Under the pieces are notes generated by a model. That model searched no databases and was not told where the DNA came from. It worked only from the letters and a program-made list of their open reading frames with translations. Both the position numbers and the translations under genes were made by a program. Positions 19,193 through 28,476 of a stretch of 64,000 nt of DNA are shown piece by piece. Origin of the DNA: Kribbella sindirgiensis (GTDB taxonomy: Bacteria > Actinomycetota > Actinomycetes > Propionibacteriales > Kribbellaceae). The DNA is taken from contig NZ_SJKA01000024.1 of assembly GCF_004331435.1 (NCBI RefSeq), positions 43,118 to 107,117 of the forward strand. Reading direction: 5' to 3'. The stretch's first letter is position 1, and every line of letters begins with the position of its first letter.

Positions 19193-19378
19193 GATATCGA
19201 CCATCTCAGTTCGGCGCACGATGACCGCGAGTTGGAGGCGCAGAAGGCTGTCAGCGAATCACCGGCTAGTCGCGGGCCTGGCGAGCTGGATCTGCGGCTG
19301 GATGTGGCGGCGGTGTCTGGTCCGTTGGAGATCGCCTCGTCGCGGATGGCATTTGTAGGATGCGTTGTTCCCTCCTAA
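19193..19378 (+). pseudogene. Coding-like remnant, unrecognised
   Basis: An open frame of 61 codons starting DIDHLSSAHDDRELEAQKAV has actinobacterial amino-acid composition and ends in TAA at 19376-19378 but has no start codon at its head. The pattern ...GELDLRL...GPLEIASSRM vaguely recalls the C-terminal part of some transposases, which I cannot confirm. It lies just inside the left 40-bp repeat. Confidence 0.3.
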
Positions 19379-19532
19379 GACTCAGGTTTCCGTGGCCAGC
19401 AAACGCACGGCGACAGTCGGGCTCACCGATCCCGCCCAGCTGGAGTGCGTCAGCGGGTCCGGAGGACGGAGCCGACCCGGGTTTGGCGAAAATACGGTGT
19501 GCCGGTCTGCACAACTAGGCACACTGACCTTT

Positions 19533-21332
19533 ATGAGTGATGGCCAGTTGCCGGGCGTGGACGACGCAAGCGCGTTACGCGGCCCGGAGGACGTCAAGCG
19601 GCTCATCGAGCGCGGACGGGAAGCAGGTGCATTGGAGGCGCTGCGTGCTGCCCGGCAGTCGGTCGAGTCCTCGAGTCTGTCATTGGTGGCCGCCGGGTTC
19701 GCGCAGCTTGAGCAGTGGGCGGAAGCTGCCGAAACGTTGCGCAGGGCAATCGAGTTGCGCCCCGGCGAAGGGGACCTCTGGGCGCAACTCGGGGACGCAC
19801 TGGTCGTGGGCGACCAGTGCGACGAGGCGGTGACGGCGTACCGGCAAGCGATCGACCTCGGCGTTGTGGATGAGGTGCTGGAGGCGTTACTTGAATTCAA
19901 GCTCGAGGAACGGGCGATTGAGCTTCTGACTGCCGCCCGGGAACGGCATCCGGCGTCCGCGTCGGTCTGTGGCGCGCTGGCGCTCGCGTACGGCCACTCA
20001 GGCGAGCATGAGCGCGCGGCAGACCTGTTTGGCGCAGCACTCGAGCTCGACCCGGAGAATCTCCGCACACGTTGGAACCTGACCCGCGCGCTGACGGAAA
20101 CCGGACATTCCATTGAGGCATGGCGAGTCTTCTGGCAGCAGCCGGCGGAACATACGACGGGCCCCACCCGCGTCGAGCTCAACGACCATCCGAGCGACGT
20201 GCCATGGCAGGCAGGACACCCAGACCTCTTGCGCGCCTTGCAGTACGCCATCGAGTGGCACGTGCCGCAGATTCGAAGCGGTGGGTACGAGCGGGAGTCC
20301 GACCTGGCGTTCTCCTTCGACATCGAGGCCGCGACCCTCCGGTCGACGCTGGTCATGGAGCCGGCCGGTACCGGTGTCCGGTTCGTCGTTACCTCGACCG
20401 ATGGGACGCCGGTTCAAGATCCTGACTTGCGGGTGTGGCACACCATCGTTGACGAGGCGCTGTACCACTTCCGCGAGCCCGGGGACACAGTCTGGTTCGC
20501 TTTGCTTGGCACGACGCCGTGTGGCCCGCTCGAGTACGCCGATCAGCGCCTGCGGGCCGCAGGCAAGGTCGGCCCAATCGACCTCAAACCCTGCGTCGCG
20601 GTCGACGAGCACACCGGCATCGTTGGACTGAGTGACGGCAAGGTGCGCCAGATTCACCCAGTGCTGCTCGAAGGGGCCTGCCGCAACGACCACGACGGCG
20701 GCATCTATGCGTATGAGGAAGGCATACAGACCCGCCGGATGTGCGCGTTGCTATCACTCGCGTGGGGGCGCTGCTGGACGATCAAGCTGCATCCGCAGCC
20801 CGAGCCTCCGCCGGGTGTTGCTCTCGACTCCGAAGTACCTCCGCCTGAGAGGTCGAACAACCTCGGCTCGACGGAGGTTGTGGAGCTGCCATCCTGGCTG
20901 GCTGCGGCATGGAAGAACGTCGAAGACGACCCCAACCTGTCGGACGCCCTCGACTCGTTCTACGAGGGCATGTTGCTGCTCAGCGACCACCCGTCCGTGG
21001 CGATGGTCGCGTTCGTCACCTGCTGCGAGACGTATGGGAGCCGCTCGATTCCACAGCGGCGATCGCGGGCGCGGGTCCAGGCAGCGCTGGAGACGGTACT
21101 GGACCAAGAAGACGCCACCGAGCTGATCGACGCCTACTACTCGCACCGCAACGAGACCGCACACGAAGGTAAGCTACACGGCCTCGAGAGGTCCTCCGGG
21201 TTGCAGGTCGACCGGATGGTCGGAGAGGAAAATCCGGAGCTGGCGTTCATCTACGGCCTCTTGAACGGTCTACGCGACGCAACTCGCGATGTGCTGCTGT
21301 CGGCCGTCGGCGAATCCCGGTCGGCCCGCTAG
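19533..21332 (+). CDS. TPR protein with C-terminal HEPN-like domain (probable RNase-type effector)
   Basis: 599 aa from ATG 19533; an in-frame start at 19365 would add 56 unlike residues. Residues 50-230 contain TPR helices (AAETLRRAIELRPGEGDLWA and AADLFGAALELDPENLRTRW are clear repeats). The middle (about 240-480) is a beta-rich region I do not recognise. The C-terminal region (about 490-599) is helical and carries RNETAH (Arg539 to His544), the R-x4-H motif of HEPN nucleases, within an ApeA-like HEPN context. HEPN domains are common RNase effectors in defence systems. It has no obvious partner gene, is bracketed by two 40-bp direct repeats, and precedes McrBC, so a stand-alone abortive-infection role is inferred. 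Confidence 0.7.
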   Translation: MSDGQLPGVDDASALRGPEDVKRLIERGREAGALEALRAARQSVESSSLSLVAAGFAQLEQWAEAAETLRRAIELRPGEGDLWAQLGDALVVGDQCDEAVTAYRQAIDLGVVDEVLEALLEFKLEERAIELLTAARERHPASASVCGALALAYGHSGEHERAADLFGAALELDPENLRTRWNLTRALTETGHSIEAWRVFWQQPAEHTTGPTRVELNDHPSDVPWQAGHPDLLRALQYAIEWHVPQIRSGGYERESDLAFSFDIEAATLRSTLVMEPAGTGVRFVVTSTDGTPVQDPDLRVWHTIVDEALYHFREPGDTVWFALLGTTPCGPLEYADQRLRAAGKVGPIDLKPCVAVDEHTGIVGLSDGKVRQIHPVLLEGACRNDHDGGIYAYEEGIQTRRMCALLSLAWGRCWTIKLHPQPEPPPGVALDSEVPPPERSNNLGSTEVVELPSWLAAAWKNVEDDPNLSDALDSFYEGMLLLSDHPSVAMVAFVTCCETYGSRSIPQRRSRARVQAALETVLDQEDATELIDAYYSHRNETAHEGKLHGLERSSGLQVDRMVGEENPELAFIYGLLNGLRDATRDVLLSAVGESRSAR

Positions 21333-21895
21333 CACTGCGCCAAGGCCGAGGTGGGTCTCGAATCCACGGTCAAAGATTTGATAGCCACGGCAACTCTCCA
21401 TCAGCCAGCTCCAGACTGCGTGTGTTGACCGGTCATCCACTTCGGTCCATCCTGACAACGGTGCTCAACGCGATCTCGCACCACGATCGGCACCACCGCA
21501 GTGGCGCTGAGGCCCGGACCTCTCGCTGACGCCACGGTTGCGACCCAACTGCGGCCCAGGCAGCGCGCCGATCCCCGCCGAGACCCCACTGCTCACTGAC
21601 CAAGCAACACCCTCGACCAGATCACCTGACAAGCGCACCCAATTGATGAGACTCAGGTCGTAGGTCCGGTCGGCTCAACTCGCCGGTCTGGCCCGTGGCC
21701 TACACATTCATACCCATCGGTATCCATCGGCTCTCCACCTCCTGCGGCAGCCTCTGATGGGGCAGCGACGGAGCAGATGGACGCTCGGAACGCTGTCTAG
21801 GGGCTCGAACCGGACTCTAGATGGCTTCACTTTGCCTTGGTGTGGGGACTCGTTCTCGGCGGGATTGCCGAGGCTCCGGACTACGCTCCTTTGCT
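21333..21895. other. Intergenic region with T-arm-like sequence and right 40-bp repeat
   Basis: No gene is supported in 563 bases. At 21351-21367 the minus strand again shows a T-arm-like hairpin (GTGGATTCGAGACCCAC, with one mismatched pair), without a complete tRNA. The right 40-bp repeat follows at 21658-21697. The mcrB promoter should lie in the last 150 bases. Confidence 0.5.
21658..21697. repeat. 40-bp direct repeat, right copy
   Basis: Exact copy of 18958-18997 in the same orientation. Left flank ACTCAGG and right flank GCCTACAC differ from the left copy. Together the copies enclose 2,660 bases containing one intact gene, the TPR-HEPN protein. Confidence 0.85.
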
Positions 21896-24082
21896 ATGAG
21901 GACTACTTGGGGCATCCACAACGACCAGCCCGAGATTGATCCGGTCACGGATGAGGCTGTTCGGATCGGTTGGGATGAAGCCGGTGATCTCTCGGCGATT
22001 GAGGCCACACGAGAGGCCTTCAAGGCCGCGTTGGCGGAGCGCATGCCGGACCTCGACGAGGCCTCGACTCCAAGTAGTGCCGGGACGCTGTATCGGTTCG
22101 TCCATTCGATGGCCGACGGTGATGTCGTGGTGTGTCCCGACCGGTCCGCTCGTGCCTTGAACATCGGGCTGGTCACAGGGCCATACGAGTTCCACCCGGA
22201 CAGTCGCGTTTACCGGCATTGGAGGCCTGTTCGCTGGGTGAGAACCGGTGTGCCGCGCGCTGAGTTGTCCGTGGCGGCCCAGCACGAGATCAGCGCGGCG
22301 ACAACGTTGTTCCTGATCAAGACCGGTGAGGACGAGATCGAGCATCTGCTTGGTGCGCCGCAGCCCCAAACCGAGCCTAACTACTCCTGGGCGGACTACT
22401 ACCCACAGCTGGCAGACGCTCTCCTGGACTTTCGTCACAACCGGGGAGCACTGCTGGAGAAGGTGTGGAAGGTATCTCAGGCGTCGGGCCGTACCGAACT
22501 GTTCAAGTATCTGCGGGCGGATCACCTGAGCGACGGGACCCGTGGATCTGTGCGTGACCTCGATCCCTTCACGGTGCTTGGCTCCTTCAACCGAGGTATC
22601 CGGCCCGACGCTCGCGCCGACATCGCCGGTGCCTATGGCACGGAGTTCGGCTTGGTACCGCCCTATCCGAATAGCTTCGACGGCGTTCCGGTGCTCAACA
22701 ACCTCAACTCGTGGTTCTTCGGACGGGAGAACGAGCGGGATCCCCAGGACATCGATTCCTTGTGGGAACTGTGCGATGCCGCCGTCGGCTACGCGGCCAA
22801 CGCGACGGAAGGGACGCGTGAGCGACTGGTCTCGGCGTTCGATGCTTGCGCCACCGGGGGTACCCGCAAGTTGACCATGGGCATCTATTGGATCCGCCCG
22901 CACGCGTTCGCGGCGTACGACTCCACCAACACCACCTTCCTCAAGAAACAGTTCCCCGAGCTGGCGGCGAAACTTGCTCTCAACGCCCGGATCAACGGCG
23001 AGCAGTTCCTCGCCAACACCGAGACCTTCAAGGCCTGGCTCGCCGATACGGCGACGCCCTACAGCTCCTTCCCCGAGCTGTCCAACGCGGCGTACAACTA
23101 TGTGACGGGTCCAGATGCCTCTAACGTCCCGCAAATCGCCATCGGCGAGCCAGCGACCAAGCCTGTCTCGACTGATGTGGCGCTGGCCGGCGAGAGCTAC
23201 GGTGTCGACTCGATCCGGGACGACGGATGCTTCATTCCCACATCTGAGCTCGAGCCGATGCTCGAGCGGCTGCGTGCACGTAAGAACATCATCCTGCAGG
23301 GGCCCCCAGGCACCGGGAAGACGTGGCTTGGCAGACGGCTCGGATGGGCTCTGTGCGACGAACGGCGGAGCAGCCGAGTCGAGGTAGTGCAATTCCACCC
23401 GTCGCTGAGCTATGAGGACTTCGTACGAGGCTGGCGTCCCTCGGGCACGAGTGAAGGACTCCAGCTCGCCGACGGACCGTTCTTGGAGATGTGCACGAAC
23501 GCCGAAGAGGACCCAGACCGTCCCTGGGTGTTGGTCATTGAGGAGATCAACCGCGGTAACCCGGCCCAGGTACTGGGCGAGCTGCTGACCCTAATCGAGG
23601 CCGACAAGCGGTCCGCTGACCAAGCCATGCGGTTGGCCTACCCCAGGCAAGCTGGGGAGCGGTTCTTCGTGCCACCGAACCTGCACATCATCGGCACCAT
23701 GAACGTGGCCGATCGATCGCTGGCAATCGTTGACATGGCCCTGCGGCGACGCTTCGCGTTCATCGAGCTCACCCCCTCGTTCGGCGAGGACTGGGTACAG
23801 CACCTCAACGGTCTCGGATACGACATTGATCTGCTCGAGACCTACGGCGAACGGGTTCGCAGCCTCAACGAAACCATTTCCCATGACAGCGCCCTGGGAC
23901 GCCAGTACTGCATCGGTCACAGCTACTTCACACCGGCAGCGCATCTCGAGGAGACGGGCCTGGACACCGCCGGGTGGTGGCGTCGAGTTGTCGACACTGA
24001 CGTGCGGCCGCTGCTGGAGGAGTACTGGTTTGACCGCCCGGAGCTCGCCGAGGCGGCCTCCGAGAAGCTGTTGGGAATGTAA
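21896..24082 (+). CDS. mcrB: McrB-type GTPase subunit of a type IV modified-DNA restriction system
   Basis: 728 aa from ATG 21896; an in-frame start at 21821 adds 25 non-conserved residues. The N-terminal 160 residues form an EVE-like base-recognition module (DGDVVVCPDRSARALNIGLVT...). A helical middle region follows. The C-terminal AAA+ GTPase has Walker A GPPGTGKTW (near 468-476), Walker B VLVIEEINRGN (near 545) and the McrB signature MNVADRS followed by ALRRRFAF (near 602). McrB translocates along DNA and activates the McrC nuclease when modified bases are met; the N-terminal domain sets specificity, which cannot be read off here. mcrC follows after two bases. Confidence 0.93.
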   Translation: MRTTWGIHNDQPEIDPVTDEAVRIGWDEAGDLSAIEATREAFKAALAERMPDLDEASTPSSAGTLYRFVHSMADGDVVVCPDRSARALNIGLVTGPYEFHPDSRVYRHWRPVRWVRTGVPRAELSVAAQHEISAATTLFLIKTGEDEIEHLLGAPQPQTEPNYSWADYYPQLADALLDFRHNRGALLEKVWKVSQASGRTELFKYLRADHLSDGTRGSVRDLDPFTVLGSFNRGIRPDARADIAGAYGTEFGLVPPYPNSFDGVPVLNNLNSWFFGRENERDPQDIDSLWELCDAAVGYAANATEGTRERLVSAFDACATGGTRKLTMGIYWIRPHAFAAYDSTNTTFLKKQFPELAAKLALNARINGEQFLANTETFKAWLADTATPYSSFPELSNAAYNYVTGPDASNVPQIAIGEPATKPVSTDVALAGESYGVDSIRDDGCFIPTSELEPMLERLRARKNIILQGPPGTGKTWLGRRLGWALCDERRSSRVEVVQFHPSLSYEDFVRGWRPSGTSEGLQLADGPFLEMCTNAEEDPDRPWVLVIEEINRGNPAQVLGELLTLIEADKRSADQAMRLAYPRQAGERFFVPPNLHIIGTMNVADRSLAIVDMALRRRFAFIELTPSFGEDWVQHLNGLGYDIDLLETYGERVRSLNETISHDSALGRQYCIGHSYFTPAAHLEETGLDTAGWWRRVVDTDVRPLLEEYWFDRPELAEAASEKLLGM

Positions 24083-24084
24083 CC

Positions 24085-25239
24085 GTGCAGATACCGATCC
24101 GGAACGTCTGGTTGCTCCAGCTATATGCGTCCTCGTTTTGCCGCAGCGCCGGCACGGGACTCGTATCAATGGAGGACAACCCTGAGGATCTGCCCGAACT
24201 GGCCGCGCGAATCCTCGCTGATGAGGTGGCCGTTCGGCTGCACACCGGCCTATCGGTCGGCTTCCGGCAGACGACACGCGCGGTGAACCGGGTCCGCGGG
24301 CGCATCAACATCCTGACGACGGAGCGGCACCAGCTGCTTCGCCGTGGCCTAGTGAACTGCACCTTCGATGAGATCGTCACGGACACCCCCGCCAACCGAC
24401 TGGCCAAGGCTGCTTTAGAAAAGGCGGCAGTCCTGGTGCCGAAGGAGCCTCGATACCGGTCCCTTGCACTACAACTCGGCGCCGCCGGCGTACGCGGCCC
24501 TTGCCCACCGCTCAACAGCGTGTCAGCCATGCAGCGTCAGCGGCTCCTCACCCGCGATCAGCTCATGGTCGCCGCCGCCGAGCTGCTCCTCACCCTCGCG
24601 ATCCCGACAACCGAATCGGGCGGCAAGATGCTGCCGCTGCCCTCCCTGGAGGACACGTACCTTCGCAAGCTGTTCGAACGCGCGGTGTACGGCTTCTACC
24701 GCCACCGGCTGACGCCATCCGGCTGGAACGTCTCGCACGGAGACCACTTGAAGTGGGACATCTCAGCAGCATCGCCGGGGATGCCCGCGATCCTCCCGCG
24801 TATGGAACTCGACGTGGTGCTCAAGCACGCGAACTCCCCCGAAGGTGGGCAGCGCCGCATCGTCATCGACACGAAGTTCACAGCCGTCACCAAGCCGGGA
24901 CAGCACGGAAAACCCACACTCGCCAGCGGATACCTCTATCAGATCTACGCCTACCTCATGTCCCAAGACGCCCGTGAGCCCGACATCAAGTCCGAAGGCC
25001 TGATGCTCCATCCCACGGTTGCGGAGCATCTAGACGAGGAAGTCGTCATCCAGGGACACCGCATTCGGTTCGCTACCGTCGACCTTCTCGCGACCCCCCA
25101 CCAGATCGCGGATGGACTGTTGAGCGCGGTAGCTCCCATGTCGCACCAGCCCTCGCGGTGGCCGACGATCCCCGCTGGCAGCTTCTCAGGGGTGGCCCAG
25201 GTACGACGGCGGGCGAGGACGCGTTTGCCGCCGCAATGA
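24085..25239 (+). CDS. mcrC: McrC-type nuclease subunit
   Basis: 384 aa from GTG 24085. The N-terminal half (IPIRNVWLLQLYA..., RGRINI) is the McrB-binding region. The C-terminal PD-(D/E)xK nuclease shows MELDVVLK (about 239-246) and IVIDTKF (about 259-265), the D...DxK pair, where the usual Glu of ExK is Asp. The last 50 residues after LLSAVAP are less conserved. The two-base gap to mcrB indicates a two-gene operon. Confidence 0.9.
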   Translation: MQIPIRNVWLLQLYASSFCRSAGTGLVSMEDNPEDLPELAARILADEVAVRLHTGLSVGFRQTTRAVNRVRGRINILTTERHQLLRRGLVNCTFDEIVTDTPANRLAKAALEKAAVLVPKEPRYRSLALQLGAAGVRGPCPPLNSVSAMQRQRLLTRDQLMVAAAELLLTLAIPTTESGGKMLPLPSLEDTYLRKLFERAVYGFYRHRLTPSGWNVSHGDHLKWDISAASPGMPAILPRMELDVVLKHANSPEGGQRRIVIDTKFTAVTKPGQHGKPTLASGYLYQIYAYLMSQDAREPDIKSEGLMLHPTVAEHLDEEVVIQGHRIRFATVDLLATPHQIADGLLSAVAPMSHQPSRWPTIPAGSFSGVAQVRRRARTRLPPQ

Positions 25240-25327
25240 CACGGGTCTGTCGGGGCGACAGGGGATGCAAGCGCAGGGCGGTTGAACTTCGCTATCCAAT
25301 CCATAGCCCGAGGAGGGCGAGTGGACC

Positions 25328-25459
25328 GTGGACGCTGCCAAAGTGGTGGCGACCGTCGGACTGACAATCCTTTGTCAGTGGCTCAAGTCCCGCCACCCCT
25401 CTCGAGGCGCCTTAACGTCTACCCGTCAGCCAGACCTTGCCAGGCGGGCCGCAAGGTGA
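25328..25459 (+). CDS. Possible 43-aa membrane peptide
   Basis: GTG 25328 opens a frame of 43 codons, MDAAKVVATVGLTILCQWLK followed by a basic tail. Residues 5-18 could form one short membrane helix. A GAGGAGG about ten bases upstream supports translation, but an overlapping frame starting at GTG 25321 is equally well placed. No family is known. Confidence 0.25.
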   Translation: MDAAKVVATVGLTILCQWLKSRHPSRGALTSTRQPDLARRAAR

Positions 25460-25528
25460 CCAAATGGCTTTGCGGAATGGGGTCTTTCGACCACTGCCTC
25501 GGTTAGACACAGGCACCATGCTGGTTCT

Positions 25529-25581
25529 GCTGGCTCGGGTGCGGCCTTTGCTTCGCGGAGGTCTCAAGGCTCCGAGCCAGC
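25529..25581 (+). promoter_or_regulatory. Leader hairpin before the pentapeptide-repeat gene
   Basis: GCTGGCTCGG (25529-25538) pairs perfectly with CCGAGCCAGC (25572-25581) around a 33-base loop. The stem ends 11 bases before the GGAGG of the next gene. It could form in mRNA and influence translation, or act as an attenuator; there is no U-run for a terminator. Confidence 0.45.
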
Positions 25582-25600
25582 ACCTTGCAGGAGGTGAACT

Positions 25601-26787
25601 ATGTCAACCCGGAATCAATCCCTCCGCTGGCCGCCGCTTGTCACCGCCGGTCTCCTGACGATCGGCGGTCTCGCTCTGTGCTTCGCGGTGGTCTGGATCG
25701 CCAGTCTGAACCCGAGCACGGCACCGGCCCCAGCGGACGGTCTGTCCACTGCCGAGATCGAACGGCTCAAGCTTCTGCAAGAGGTTCAACAGCTGCAAAT
25801 CAGCAACAGCCGCTCCGCGGGCCTATTGGGCGCGTTGCTGTTCACCCTGCCGTTGGTGACAGCGGTCGCTGGTGTCGCTGGCGGCCTGTTTGCGTTGTTC
25901 AAGCTGATTGAGCCGCGCAGGCAGGACTTCCAAAGCCGCGTCGACCACCTCTTCGCCGAGACCGTCACCGGTCTCGGCGCGACCGCCGAGTCGACTCGCG
26001 TAGCGGCCGCATCCGCACTGAACGCGATGGTGCGCAAGGGCGACGACCTGATGCCCGATCTGTTCGCCATCGTCACGGGCGAGCTGCGCGTCAAGGGGGT
26101 GTCTCGCTCGATGGCAACACCGCTGAGCCGCACGCTCGAACGGCTGCTGCCAGCAGAAGTGGCCAAGCATCCCGCCTCCAAGCGCGGGCGCATGGTACGA
26201 CGGCCTGGTGGTCCGCGGCTGCACAGGCGCGATCCGCTGCCCGTACTCTCGCTCGACCACCTCAGCACCATGCACTTGGAGCTGCGAGGGCTGGATCTGC
26301 GAGGCTGGGACGTCGATCTGGCGTTCTCAGACCTCAGGCGGGCACAGCTGCACGACGTTGTCTTCGGTGAGATACACGGGTACGAGGTTCGGCTCGACCA
26401 CGCTGTCCTGTCAGGCTCCTGGATTCGGAAGGGCTGGCTGAGGAAGGCCCGTCTGACCGGCGCCTATCTGCACTGTGTCCGGTGGGACCAGGTGCGCCTG
26501 GAGGAGGCGAACCTCAACGGCACGCAGTTGCAGGGAGCCGAGCTCAAGCAGGCCAAGTCAGCGCAGCGACGCTGCGTAGCACGAACTTCGTCGGCGCCGA
26601 CATCCACGAAGCGGACTTCCGGGACACGCCGCTCGACAACTTCGACACTTTCACCCTGCAGACCCTCCTGAGCACGCACAACAACAGCTGGCGCACCGCG
26701 CAGTTCGACGACGATGTGCGCGACGCGCTGATCAGACTCAGCCAGATCACGGCCATGCGGGTGTCGGACCCGCTGCTGTCCTCATGA
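25601..26787 (+). pseudogene. Two-helix membrane protein with pentapeptide repeats, frameshifted near the 3' end
   Basis: ATG 25601 follows a strong GGAGGTG site. Residues 12-34 and 73-96 are membrane helices separated by an outside loop, and a cytoplasmic linker leads to pentapeptide-like repeats from about 228 (LRGLDLRG, ADLRRAQL-type strands, ARLTGAYL, EEANLNGTQLQGAEL). Near 26555 the repeats leave this frame and continue in the next one (SAATLRSTNFVGADIHEADF), ending at 26787. One extra G in AAGTC (AAGGTC) would restore a protein of about 395 aa. As written, the product has a 35-residue scrambled tail. Similar membrane pentapeptide proteins occur in defence loci, but no function is established. 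Confidence 0.75.
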
Positions 26788-27149
26788 GAACTCCCGGACG
26801 AAGGTCAGTGGCTCTTGCTTCGCGGTTCGCGGGTCCCCAGATAGATACCGGTGATTGCCTACCGTAAGCCGATCACGGTCCTCATGGGCCCCCTCCCCAC
26901 CCAACCGCTCATCGTCAGATCCGGTCAACGACGAGCACACGCGGGCGATCGTGACTACCGCCAAGCCGCAGCAGACGAGTCGGCGTCCGCCACGTCCATG
27001 CCGTACCTCAAGTCACATTCCGTGATGAGGCTGCCTGGTCTCGCAGAGGCGATACAGCCGGAGACGCCGCAGCACCCTCCGGATCGAATCCCTCGATCGG
27101 CCGACCTACCCCGGTCGCCGGCCCGCAAGAAGCGGGGGCGCGTCAGGAG
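26788..27149. other. No supported gene
   Basis: A minus-strand frame of 60 codons (26964 to 26782) has a plausible tail (NHRYLSGDPRTAKQEPLTF) but no recognised family and no ribosome-binding site. Nothing else is supported. Confidence 0.4.
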
Positions 27150-27702
27150 GCGCTCGACTTCGAGTGGACCGCTGACAGGCGCAAACGGGCCCGGATCGAC
27201 ATCACCGGCTCAGAGGTTTCCGGCGATCAGGCGCTGCTGGTCCGCCGTTCGATCAGTACCGGGTGAGCTGGCGTTCTACCCGCTGCTACGCACCCACTCC
27301 GGTGCCGCTGGCGACTCTGGTTGCGGTGGCCGGGCGCAGGTGGACGGTCGAGGAGTCTTTCCAAGCAGGCAAGGGGCTGGCCGGGCTGGACGAGCACCAG
27401 GTCCGCCGCTGGACCTCGTGGCACCGCTGGACCATCCTCGCCATGCTCGCCCACGCGTTCCTCGCCGTGATGACTGCCGCCGCACGAGCCGAAACCCCTT
27501 CACCGCAAGGGCTCATCGCGCTCACCGCCAACGAGATCCGGCAACTGTTCACCCGGCTCGTCAACCACACCCAACACGGCATCCAGCACCTGCTGCACTG
27601 GTCACGATGGCGAACGCCGCCACCAAGCCCGCGCACGCGGCTGCCACCACCGCCGTCAGGCCGCCCAACTCGCCTAATCACGAATTACGGCTGGAGTACT
27701 AG
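27150..27702 (+). mobile_element. IS701-type transposase remnant
   Basis: Two frames together read like the C-terminal part of an IS701/IS4-superfamily transposase: first DFEWTADRRKRARIDITG with LVRRSISTG. After a frame change come YAPTPVPLATLVAVAGRRWT and VEESFQAGKGLAGLDEHQVR with TSWHRWTILAMLAHAFLAV. The catalytic Glu element (VEESFQ) is present, but the N-terminal half, with the first two catalytic Asp residues, is missing. No inverted repeats were identified. The element is inactive. Confidence 0.75.
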
Positions 27703-27711
27703 ACCCTGGGC

Positions 27712-27897
27712 TCAATCAGTCACGGTCTCCAACACTCGGTCGGTGGTCCCGCGCACTACCCAAGGTGCTGCTTTCCGCATCCTCCATTGATATCTAACGG
27801 CGTACTCGCCAGGGCCTCTGAAGTGGACGACTTGGCTTCCCGCCTTGAGCGTGGCTGCGGCATCCGGGATGATCACGTGCAGGGTGACTCCGGTCAT
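27712..27897 (-). CDS. Small unrecognised ORF
   Basis: 61 aa, MTGVTLHVIIPDAAATLKAG followed by FRGPGEYAVRYQWRM. It has balanced composition but no ribosome-binding site and no recognised family. It lies between an IS remnant and a tRNA fragment, so it may be a gene scrap. Confidence 0.2.
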   Translation of the reverse strand: MTGVTLHVIIPDAAATLKAGSQVVHFRGPGEYAVRYQWRMRKAAPWVVRGTTDRVLETVTD

Positions 27898-28099
27898 CTC
27901 GGGAGTCGCGCGGCCCCGCCGGAGCGATGCGGCTGCTCAGGAAGAATCCCGAGGCGCGGCGCGGGCGGTCAACGGCCGGGAGGCCTCTGCGTGACATGGC
28001 TCGTGCCATGAAACCGCGTCAATCAGACAGGAATCAGTCGGCTAGAGGTGCTCGATTCCGAATCACGAGAGCTCGAGGTCAAGCAGTGCGGCAGGTAGC

Positions 28100-28148
28100 G
28101 GGGCTCTCATAATCCGTGGGTCGCGGGGTTCGAGTCCAGTCCGCCCCA
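28100..28148 (+). tRNA. Degenerate 3' half of a tRNA-Met (CAT) gene, probable attachment-site scar
   Basis: The segment contains CTCATAATCC, an anticodon loop with CAT, then GTGGGTCGCGGGG, a T-loop TTCGAGTCC and an acceptor-like end CCGCCCCA. The D-arm and 5' acceptor strand are absent and the T-stem no longer pairs well. It therefore cannot be a working tRNA. Elements that integrate into tRNA genes leave such 3' halves. Confidence 0.6.
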
Positions 28149-28476
28149 ATGCGCAAATTCGCAGGACGGAGTCAGGGTCGGACCCTCTGTCCTACGGGGA
28201 CCAGGAACCGCAGCGCCAAGGTCTGCGGCCGCCTTGTCGAAGCGGTCCGCACGGTGCCCGGGCGCCGAGAATCGCGTGTAACGCTCGGTGAGCCTGGGCG
28301 ATTAGCTAGTGAGGGGGCGATCTCTCTGCGGCGAAGTCAACGAGTTGGCACCCGGCGACCGAGCCAACGCTCAAGCCATGTCATCGCGCCGTTGAATTTA
28401 GAGGCGAGAACCGCAGGGTGTATTGCCCGAACGTCGCACGATGGCCCGACTATAGGAATATGGGTGACGTTCGACC
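28149..28476. other. No supported gene
   Basis: The 328 bases between the tRNA scar and the next gene hold no convincing frame or structured element. The promoter of the 28477 gene is expected here. Confidence 0.4.
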
